Assembly (NCBI GenBank): GCA_017857395.1 | Contig: JAFMDF010000052.1 | Coordinates: forward strand, 1 to 40,689 | Direction of reading: 5' to 3' | From: Bacteroidota bacterium | GTDB lineage: Bacteria; Bacteroidota; Bacteroidia; Chitinophagales; Saprospiraceae | Length of the DNA stretch: 40,689 nucleotides | Part shown: piece after piece, positions 9,548 to 15,905 of the stretch | How the letters are laid out: the number at the start of each line of letters is the position of its first letter | How positions within the stretch are numbered: the first letter of the stretch is position 1 | Notes under the pieces: model-generated | The model's input: the letters and a program-made list of their open reading frames with translations, nothing else | What the model was told of the DNA's origin: nothing | Databases searched by the model: none | Made by a program: the position numbers and the translations under genes

Positions 9548-9582
9548 TCATCACTCATCACTCATCACTTATAACTCATCAC
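9548..9582. repeat. Heptanucleotide tandem repeat TCATCAC x5
   Basis: Five 7-nt units: TCATCAC three times, then TTATAAC, then TCATCAC. The array ends 4 nt before the ATG of the next gene and so occupies its ribosome-binding region. Confidence 0.93.
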
Positions 9583-9586
9583 TACA

Positions 9587-10006
9587 ATGACGCCAACTTT
9601 AAGAAAACGACATCAGCGAACTTGGTGGTTTTTAGGTATAGCCTTATTAGTAATTTGGGGAACGTCAATGGTCGCTATTTCTAAAAATGAGAACACTCAA
9701 AACTTAGCAGCTACAAATACTTCAGAAGATGTTGCCATGTCCATAAAAAATGGCAGTCTACCTAATACACAGACGATTGTACTTCAATTGAATCAAGCAC
9801 CTGTCAGTCCTCAATCTCTGGTCTATTTAACAGATAAAGAAGCAACTATTGCTCCTAAGGGGCAACTATTAGGCAGAATAGACGGAAGCGGCACTTTTGA
9901 ATTCCCTTTGGATTCTCTTGCCTCCGCTATGTCAAAAAAGGTAATCAAAGGCTACGATGCCATTCATCAAAAAGTACTATTTACAGCAGTAATAAATACC
10001 AATTGA
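9587..10006 (+). CDS. Membrane-anchored protein of unknown function
   Basis: 139 aa. A basic N-terminus (RKRHQR) is followed by one hydrophobic helix (about 13-31), then a soluble part of ~105 residues predicted to face the periplasm, giving N-in/C-out topology. It has no Cys and no recognised motif. The soluble part has alternating short hydrophobic stretches typical of a small beta-rich domain. It sits between the small two-TM protein and the cytochrome b/Rieske protein with short repeat-filled spacers on both sides, so it is probably cotranscribed with them. Function not inferred. Confidence 0.7.
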   Translation: MTPTLRKRHQRTWWFLGIALLVIWGTSMVAISKNENTQNLAATNTSEDVAMSIKNGSLPNTQTIVLQLNQAPVSPQSLVYLTDKEATIAPKGQLLGRIDGSGTFEFPLDSLASAMSKKVIKGYDAIHQKVLFTAVINTN

Positions 10007-10010
10007 TAGT

Positions 10011-10052
10011 TTGAAAATTGTTAATTGAAAATTTTAAATTGAAAATTGCAAA
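10011..10052. repeat. Heptanucleotide tandem repeat TTGAAAA x6
   Basis: Six 7-nt units: TTGAAAA, TTGTTAA, TTGAAAA, TTTTAAA, TTGAAAA, TTGCAAA. The array starts 5 nt after the stop of the upstream gene and ends 3 nt before the next ATG, so it fills the spacer. The same unit recurs at 28861-28888. Confidence 0.93.
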
Positions 10053-10055
10053 AAA

Positions 10056-11084
10056 ATGAGTGTAGATTATCAAGCGGTACTTTGGAGCAAACGCAAGAAA
10101 AAATACGACCTAGTGATGGGGGGCTTAATGCTGCTTTATTTAGTAGTATTTATTGGCTTGCAATTAACTTTCTATCCAGAGATTACTGCCGAAACTTTAA
10201 TTATACGAGCAACAGGCACCTTAGCTTTTTTAATGTTGCATATCATTTTAGTCATCGGGCCTTTGAGTCGATTAAATGACCGCTTTTTGCCTTTACTTTA
10301 TAATCGTCGGCATTTGGGGGTAACGATGTTTATGGTTGCGCTAATTCATGGGGTTTTTAATTTATTACAATTCCATGGGTTTGGAGATGTAGACCCCATT
10401 AGTTCGCTTTTTTCCGCCAATCCAAATTATAGGTCTATTGGAAATTTCCCTTTTCAAACATTAGGCTTTTTCGCCTTATTGATTTTGTTTGCAATGGCTG
10501 CCACTAGCCATGATTTTTGGTTGCACAATTTAAGTCCAAAAATTTGGAAAAGCTTGCACATGTTGGTCTATTTTGGGTATGCCTTAATCGTTGCCCATGT
10601 CTTATTGGGAACTGGTTTTGAAGAAGGTGGCTTGTCCAATATTCTAGTAGGTGTTGGTGCTTTAATTGTCGCTGGTTCGCATATTTTTGCAGCTAATAAA
10701 TCGCTAAAAGATACGCCAGTATTAACCGCAGCAAACAAGGAGAATTTTTATAAAGTTTGTGCGATGACCGATATTGAAGAAAATCGAGCAAAAGTCGTGA
10801 TGATCAAAGAAGAAAATATCGCCATTTTTAAATACGAAGGCAAATTATCCGCTATTCATAATGTTTGCAAACATCAAAACGGGCCGCTCGGCGAGGGCAA
10901 AATTGTTGATGGCTGTATTACTTGTCCTTGGCATGGCTATCAATATTTAGCGCATAATGGTCAATCTCCGCCTCCTTTTACGGAGAAAGTAAAGACTTAT
11001 GATGTGAAGGTTTTGGATGGGGAAATTTATGTCAATCCTAATGGCTATCCAGAAGGGACGGAGCGACCTGCGGCGGTGATTTGA
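10056..11084 (+). CDS. Ferric-reductase-like membrane protein with C-terminal Rieske domain
   Basis: 342-aa membrane electron-transfer protein. Residues ~18-215 hold about six transmembrane helices with histidines at H62, H98, H168 and H181 placed like heme b ligands of the ferric-reductase-like/MsrQ domain. Residues ~228-330 are a Rieske domain with CKH (C271, H273) and CPWH (C290, H293). The likely flow is quinol or heme to the 2Fe-2S cluster, though direction is not shown by sequence. It is the only multi-heme-capable membrane component of the locus and probably couples it to the quinone pool. Rieske binding residues are complete; heme ligand assignment is inference. Downstream, a RAYT/REP island separates it from the gene at 12054. 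Confidence 0.9.
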   Translation: MSVDYQAVLWSKRKKKYDLVMGGLMLLYLVVFIGLQLTFYPEITAETLIIRATGTLAFLMLHIILVIGPLSRLNDRFLPLLYNRRHLGVTMFMVALIHGVFNLLQFHGFGDVDPISSLFSANPNYRSIGNFPFQTLGFFALLILFAMAATSHDFWLHNLSPKIWKSLHMLVYFGYALIVAHVLLGTGFEEGGLSNILVGVGALIVAGSHIFAANKSLKDTPVLTAANKENFYKVCAMTDIEENRAKVVMIKEENIAIFKYEGKLSAIHNVCKHQNGPLGEGKIVDGCITCPWHGYQYLAHNGQSPPPFTEKVKTYDVKVLDGEIYVNPNGYPEGTERPAAVI

Positions 11085-11097
11085 TTATTAGACACCT

Positions 11098-11386
11098 TTA
11101 TATGCGACCTCTCTGAGGTCGAAAGAATGGGATAAAAGGTGATTACACATTTCTAAAGATATAGGACCTCTCCGAGGTCAAAGGCTTAATTTCTAAGGAG
11201 ACTTATACTTCTAAAAAAGGGTAAAGAGCGGTTATTTTAATAAAGATTAATGACTATTCCCTAATTTAGAGAAAATTATCAAATTTACTAATTTTAATAC
11301 TTCAGACCTCAGAGAGGTCTTATATCTTTAGAAAAACATCATCATTATCTACAAAATTCCCGACCTCAGAGAGGTCGCATATAAAA
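11098..11386. repeat. REP cluster A: four GACCTC-nnn-GAGGTC hairpins in nested inverted pairs
   Basis: Hairpins at 11105-11121, 11165-11179, 11305-11319 and 11361-11377 have GACCTC/GAGGTC stems and 3-nt loops. The outer two are inverted copies including a tttatatg flank. The inner two are inverted copies including a taaagatata flank. The whole region is therefore a nested palindrome resembling a BIME. It also fills the 343-nt spacer before the transposase; no gene is present. Confidence 0.92.
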
Positions 11387-11427
11387 TAAATAAATACACA
11401 TTTTTAACCATTTAAAACAAACATACT

Positions 11428-11892
11428 ATGGCAAACAAGTACATAAAAATTTACATTCAGATAGTTTTTGCTGTTAAAGGTAGACAAAACCTAATACAAC
11501 CAGAATGGGAGGCCGATTTACACAAATACATGACGGGTATAATTCAAAGCAAAAAGCAAAAATTATTAGCCATTAATGGCATGCCTGACCATATTCATTT
11601 TTTCATTGACTACAAAGGGCATATTCTAATTGAAGATTTAGTGAGAGAAGTCAAAAAAGCGAGTAATACCTTTATCAATGAAAATAATTTTACGCCCTAT
11701 AAATTTGCATGGCAAAGTGGTTATGGAGCATTTTCTTATGGAAATTCTCAGAAAAGTGCAGTAATAGATTATGTAATGAACCAGAAAGAGCACCATAGAA
11801 AAAAGACTTTTCAAGAGGAATATTTAGAATTATTAAGATTATTTGACATAGAATTTGAAGATAAATATGTTTTTGATTTTTTGAAACTTTAG
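11428..11892 (+). CDS. REP-associated tyrosine transposase (Y1, IS200/IS605-like)
   Basis: 154-aa HUH/Y1 transposase (Transposase_17 family) that acts on single-stranded DNA. The HUH motif is H55-I-H57 in PDHIHFF. The catalytic tyrosine is Y115 and the helix glutamine is Q119 in YVMNQ, followed by EHH. It is full length with no frameshift. Surrounding REP hairpins of a single family, rather than IS ends or a TnpB partner, point to a RAYT. The leader atactATGGCAAA is the same as in the second RAYT at 40036-40497. The two proteins are similar but clearly diverged, and each has its own REP family. Confidence 0.93.
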   Translation: MANKYIKIYIQIVFAVKGRQNLIQPEWEADLHKYMTGIIQSKKQKLLAINGMPDHIHFFIDYKGHILIEDLVREVKKASNTFINENNFTPYKFAWQSGYGAFSYGNSQKSAVIDYVMNQKEHHRKKTFQEEYLELLRLFDIEFEDKYVFDFLKL

Positions 11893-11907
11893 GGGTTAGT
11901 TAATATA

Positions 11908-11976
11908 CGACCTCGCTGAGGTCGAGAAACAGACATCCTAACTCTAAATCTAAAGAGATAGGACCTCTCTGAGGTC
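11908..11976. repeat. REP cluster A, downstream pair
   Basis: cgacctc-gct-gaggtcg at 11908-11924 and gacctc-tct-gaggtc at 11962-11976, the latter preceded by an aaagagata flank. They belong to the same family as the hairpins upstream of the transposase. Confidence 0.92.
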
Positions 11977-12053
11977 TTTGCGCCCAAAAAGTCAATTTTG
12001 TTTTAAGGCAATGCCCTTTGCCATTACTTTAGTAAAATTTATCACCATTAAAT

Positions 12054-12890
12054 ATGAATACACCTAAAGATAATTTTTTCATCGGTTGGTCAGACAAAAC
12101 ACCAAGCGGTTATGCCAAAAAAACACGGCTATTTATATTAAGTCTTTTACCTATTCTATTGATAGCTGCCTTGGCATTTGTCAACAGCCAAAAACCATTA
12201 AATAACGCTGCCTTTGAATTTGGTACACTCACGACCGTAGAAGGTACATTAATCGAAAAACCTGTGCCAATGCTTCGATTATTTATGGGCAATGATTTAC
12301 AAAGCGAGCCCGTTTTTCAGCATTTAATGTTGGTAGATGTGGTGAAGTTTGGGGCAGAAAAAGCGATTGGAGAAATGGAAAAGATAGCTGGCGAATCCTT
12401 ATATGGAAAAGCCATTAAATTACAAGGCACTTTAATTTATTATAATGGAAAAACGGTATTAGAATTAACCGAAGAAGGCAATGCTTTTCAAGGATTAAGT
12501 GAACAAAAAGCGCATAGGGTTTTAGCCCATGAAGATAAAGGAATGACCAAATTAAGAGGCGAAATTGTTGACCCTAAATGCTTTTTTGGTGTGATGAAAC
12601 CAGGGGATGGGAAAACGCATAAATCTTGTGCAGTTCGTTGTTTGTCTGGCGGCATTCCTGCGGTTTTGGCTACGGAAAATAAAGATAGACAACAAGCATA
12701 TTATATTTTATTAGGCGAAGATGGACAGTCTATCAATCCTGATTTATTAGATTTTACAGCTGACCATATTCAAATTAGCGGAAAAGTCCATCAGATGGCA
12801 GATTGGAACATTTTATATACTAATGTTGGACAGGTTTGTCGATTAGGGCCAAAATGGTTGTTTAAGGATATGCCACTTTGTGCAGAATAA
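12054..12890 (+). CDS. Membrane-anchored Cys/His-motif protein of the Rieske locus
   Basis: 278-aa protein with one transmembrane helix (about 26-43) and a ~230-residue extracytoplasmic part. The striking segment is residues 174-202: DPKCFFGVMKPGDGK, then H189, C192, C196 and SGGIP. The Cys-x12-His-x2-Cys-x3-Cys arrangement (C176, H189, C192, C196) could bind a metal or cluster, or hold disulfides. C262 and C276 near the C-terminus are further candidates. Regions around 60-140 and 165-260 read like two beta-rich, possibly OB-fold, halves. I do not know a named family. Same strand as the Rieske genes and separated from them only by the RAYT island, so it was probably part of the same operon. 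Confidence 0.8.
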   Translation: MNTPKDNFFIGWSDKTPSGYAKKTRLFILSLLPILLIAALAFVNSQKPLNNAAFEFGTLTTVEGTLIEKPVPMLRLFMGNDLQSEPVFQHLMLVDVVKFGAEKAIGEMEKIAGESLYGKAIKLQGTLIYYNGKTVLELTEEGNAFQGLSEQKAHRVLAHEDKGMTKLRGEIVDPKCFFGVMKPGDGKTHKSCAVRCLSGGIPAVLATENKDRQQAYYILLGEDGQSINPDLLDFTADHIQISGKVHQMADWNILYTNVGQVCRLGPKWLFKDMPLCAE

Positions 12891-13078
12891 TATTTTTCAA
12901 TTCCAACTATTAAAACAACAAAAACAACTCCACCAAGACCAAACTTTATAGTATTAAAAAAAGTATAGACTTAATCAAGCAACCTATCAACATTTCGGCT
13001 ATCTTTAAAATACCTTTGCTTTTAAAAGCGTTTAATCGTTTTTTATGCTCAATTAAACCTAAGATATACTAGAAGAAT

Positions 13079-13086
13079 TATCTTTG
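13079..13086 (+). promoter_or_regulatory. Candidate Bacteroidota -7 element TATCTTTG
   Basis: TATCTTTG matches TAnnTTTG and lies 47 nt before the ATG of the acyltransferase gene, in an otherwise empty 243-nt spacer. No convincing -33 TTG box is seen at the expected distance, so the call is tentative. Confidence 0.4.
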
Positions 13087-13133
13087 TATCTTAGTTTTAT
13101 TTTGGATAAATTGAGCCATCAATAAATCAAAAA

Positions 13134-14015
13134 ATGGAAAGTATCATCACCCAAATTCAATTTAATGTCTTTGCTAAAGAAGTAGCCACTTTAGCACCTA
13201 GTCAATTGATTACGGAACGAGGTAAGTTTCAGGTGTATATGGCAAAGGCTGTCGATATTCCGCTAATTTTACAAGAAATTGGTCGTCTAAGAGAATTGAC
13301 TTTTAGAGCAGTTGGTGAAGGTACGGGCAAGGATATTGACTTGGATGAATTTGATAATTATTATTATAATCTCTTTATTTGGGATACCGAAGCAGAACGA
13401 ATCGTTGGTGGTTATAGAGTAGGTTTAGGTGATGAAATTATCAGAAATCATGGTTTAAATGGTTTTTATATCAATAGCTTATTTGATATTGACCAGCAAG
13501 CTACGGCTACTTTAAGTCAATCTATAGAATTGGGTCGTTCCTACATTATTGAAGATTACCAAAAGGGCTTTTTGCCACTCTTTTTATTATGGAAAGGCAT
13601 TCTATTATTCTTATTGCAAAATACGCAATATCGGTATTTAATTGGTCCTGTCAGTATTAGTAAATACTATTCAGATGTCTCTAAAAGTATGATTGTTGAT
13701 TTTGTTAAAACACATTTTTACAATAATGAAATCGCTCAATACTTTAAACCTAAAACGCCTTTCCAAGTTCAATTGGACAATATAGACATGAATCAAATTG
13801 CAGGCCCTCGATTAAAAGACTTGGAGAAATTTATGGCGACCATAGAACCTGCGCATATCAAAATACCCATTTTATTAAAACAATACACTAAGCTAAATGC
13901 CCGATTTATTAGTTTTAATTTAGATCCTAATTTTTCGGATGCTTTGGATGGCTTGATGTTATTGGATTTGACCTTATTGCCGCCTGAGATGTTGGAGTTG
14001 TTACAGGAGAAGTGA
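13134..14015 (+). CDS. GNAT-type N-acyltransferase (OlsB/GlsB-like)
   Basis: 293-aa acyltransferase of the OlsB/hemolysin-like GNAT group (Acetyltransf_5 type). It has LRELTFRAVGEGTG (53-66), the D-x-D-x-x-x-F-D-x-Y-Y signature (69-77), IVGGYRVG (91-98), and the C-terminal IPILLKQYTKLNARF block typical of Bacteroidota members. Family members transfer a 3-hydroxyacyl group from ACP to the amine of ornithine or glycine, the first step of aminolipid synthesis (GlsB in Bacteroides). Here it stands alone; the PlsC-like O-acyltransferase partner is not in the window. No signal peptide; probably peripheral at the inner membrane. The amino acid substrate is not readable from the sequence. Confidence 0.85.
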   Translation: MESIITQIQFNVFAKEVATLAPSQLITERGKFQVYMAKAVDIPLILQEIGRLRELTFRAVGEGTGKDIDLDEFDNYYYNLFIWDTEAERIVGGYRVGLGDEIIRNHGLNGFYINSLFDIDQQATATLSQSIELGRSYIIEDYQKGFLPLFLLWKGILLFLLQNTQYRYLIGPVSISKYYSDVSKSMIVDFVKTHFYNNEIAQYFKPKTPFQVQLDNIDMNQIAGPRLKDLEKFMATIEPAHIKIPILLKQYTKLNARFISFNLDPNFSDALDGLMLLDLTLLPPEMLELLQEK

Positions 14016-14042
14016 GGCAGTAGGCAGTAATTCAGTTGGCAG
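14015..14042. repeat. Heptanucleotide tandem repeat AGGCAGT x4
   Basis: AGGCAGT, AGGCAGT, AATTCAG, TTGGCAG. It begins on the last base of the TGA stop of the acyltransferase gene and lies between convergent genes. A relative with CCAACTG units lies in the pfaC frame at 36927-36961. Confidence 0.85.
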
Positions 14043-14081
14043 TTTAGAGCAATCACAAATTCCGTTGCCTTTTCGGTTTCC

Positions 14082-15263
14082 CTATCCTTTTAAAGACCAT
14101 AAAAACTGAGAATCTCTACGTTTTACTAACCACTCTTTTTCTCTTACAGTTACCGTTTCTTGAATAGGGTAAACTTTCAATTGAAAGCAATTGGCGCTCG
14201 GCATACCTAAATCAAAATATAATTGAAAAGCTGCTTTTAGTTGATTAAATGCTTTATCGTTTCCATAAGCAATTAGTTGATTATCCGCCCAAACAACCAC
14301 AGACGTTGATGCTTCATCAATTAAGCCAAAACTAATTTCATTATCTTCCCTTTTAAACAGTTGAAACTGCGGCTCGGTAATACCTAAAAAAGAAGTGATG
14401 CCGACTAATTTAATCATTTTTGTTCTTGGATTAGTTGATTTATTCCCCCACCAAAATTTTTGTTTTTGAATTACTTTATGCTTCACTTTATCCCAAATTG
14501 GTACCGAGTCTAATTTTATAGCATCCAATTGCGGCATTGCATACTTTCCTTTTAAAGGCACAAACTTGCAAGCCTCACAGTCAATCGATATTAAATAATC
14601 CCCTTCCTTTTTTAGCAAAATCATACTATCAAAAATACCTCTAGTCTTCAACACCATCAATAATACCCCATTCTCTTTTAATTTTTCAGGAATAATTTTC
14701 GGTATATCATAAGCCCCAACGGTGAACATGATGCGGTCGAAAGTTTGGGAATAATTATTGATAGCGCCATCTCCATCATAAGTATGCACATTCTGGCAAT
14801 TATATTTTTTCATTTTGATTTTCGCCCTCTTGGCTAAATCAGAGATAATTTCAATAGAGTGAATTGCTCCAGTCTCCCCAACTAATTTAGACATCATCGC
14901 CGCATTCCATCCGCTTGCCGTGCCTATTTCTAATACTTTTTGTCCTTGTTGAAGGTCTATCTTTTTAAGCATCATCAAAACCGCTGATGGCTGAGAAATA
15001 GTAGAAATAATTACGTTTTGGGCATTCTTCGCTAAAGCGACTGGATGGTTCGCATATAATTTGGGTAAATAATGAGGTAAGTTTTGCGCCGTTATGGCAA
15101 TCTCGACAACCTCTTTCTTTTCATTCTCGTCTAAAATTTTATCAATAAAAAAATGTCTAGGCGTATCGAAATAAGCCGCTTCAATGATGTTGGGAATATC
15201 CGATTTTGAATGCGCTTTTATTTGTTTTAAGAGGAGCGTTTGATATTCTTGATAAGTCATCAT
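14082..15263 (-). CDS. Protein-L-isoaspartate O-methyltransferase-like protein
   Basis: SAM-dependent methyltransferase of the PCMT family, 393 aa. Residues ~30-220 match PCMT: TPRHFF (34-39), ISTISQPS (86-93) at the substrate serine/threonine region, and SAM motif I VLEIGTASGWNAA (110-122). PCMT repairs isoaspartyl residues. The usual protein is ~210 aa, so the extra ~170 C-terminal residues form an added domain of unknown role. Two in-frame ATGs open the gene (15263, 15260). The protein could modify something other than isoaspartate. It is convergent with the acyltransferase gene. Confidence 0.85.
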   Translation of the reverse strand: MMTYQEYQTLLLKQIKAHSKSDIPNIIEAAYFDTPRHFFIDKILDENEKKEVVEIAITAQNLPHYLPKLYANHPVALAKNAQNVIISTISQPSAVLMMLKKIDLQQGQKVLEIGTASGWNAAMMSKLVGETGAIHSIEIISDLAKRAKIKMKKYNCQNVHTYDGDGAINNYSQTFDRIMFTVGAYDIPKIIPEKLKENGVLLMVLKTRGIFDSMILLKKEGDYLISIDCEACKFVPLKGKYAMPQLDAIKLDSVPIWDKVKHKVIQKQKFWWGNKSTNPRTKMIKLVGITSFLGITEPQFQLFKREDNEISFGLIDEASTSVVVWADNQLIAYGNDKAFNQLKAAFQLYFDLGMPSANCFQLKVYPIQETVTVREKEWLVKRRDSQFLWSLKG

Positions 15264-15309
15264 TTGATTTTATTGTAAAACTTCTATACCGAAAACAAAA
15301 ATTCCGAAG

Positions 15310-15831
15310 TTAGCGACTCAAAAAGAATTTCCTAAATTCTTCCATTTCTTCTAACTCCACTTTAATAAAACGTTCAAAAAGACGGTCGCCGACTTTATCT
15401 CTAATGGCAGAAATACCCACATCAATCAAGCGAATTCCTCTTTGGGTTAAAAAAATATTATCGTACTTTAAGCCAGGCATATCAGACGGTCGCCTTAAAT
15501 CTCTATGTGCAAAACCAGCCTTATGCAATTGGTGTAATTCATCTTCAAAAACATCAAAAATCAATTCTCTTTTCTCCACTTCAAAAGCTCGAAAATCCAT
15601 AGGATATAAACGCTCCATCACTAAAGTCTCTACATCTTCCCCCATTAAATCTAAGCGAATAAATTTGACCACTAACCCATTGATTTCATTGGCATACCTC
15701 ATTTTCTCAGCTTCTGAACCAATGTCTGAACGAGTATCACCTGTAAACAGTTTAGCTACCTCTGTTTCAGTAAGTGCTATTACGGTATTATTTGCCCCAG
15801 AAGAAAGCGTTCTTGGGTATCTTTTTTTCAT
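15310..15831 (-). CDS. Small protein-kinase-fold protein
   Basis: 173 aa counted from the ATG at 15829-15831. The frame stays open to a TTG at 15864, but I prefer the ATG. Kinase-like elements are visible: a lysine in VAKLF (K27), HRDL (109-112), the catalytic-loop asparagine N125 in KYDNIFLT, and DVG (137-139) in place of DFG, with spacing like Ser/Thr kinases. A 7-residue insertion lies between HRDL and KYDN. At 173 aa it is shorter than a full kinase (~260) and ends soon after the DFG position, so it resembles minimal lipopolysaccharide-kinase or Rio-like proteins. The substrate is unknown. Divergent from the propeller gene at 15906. Confidence 0.7.
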   Translation of the reverse strand: MKKRYPRTLSSGANNTVIALTETEVAKLFTGDTRSDIGSEAEKMRYANEINGLVVKFIRLDLMGEDVETLVMERLYPMDFRAFEVEKRELIFDVFEDELHQLHKAGFAHRDLRRPSDMPGLKYDNIFLTQRGIRLIDVGISAIRDKVGDRLFERFIKVELEEMEEFRKFFLSR

Positions 15832-15905
15832 ATTAATATCGTTTAGGTCTGCTATATTAGACAAATTCCAACAGATAATCCATAATTTAGGCCAAAATTT
15901 AATTT

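Larger units (their letters stand above)
11098..11976. mobile_element. RAYT-REP island A
   Basis: A Y1 single-strand transposase gene with four matching REP hairpins upstream and two downstream. I see no paired terminal repeats of a classical IS. The unit sits inside the Rieske locus and probably arrived after it formed. Confidence 0.8.

Noticed and set aside
9548-9582. Possible CRISPR-like array
   Set aside because: The units are 7 nt in direct tandem without spacers. No array of 25-40-nt repeats with unique spacers and no cas gene is present.
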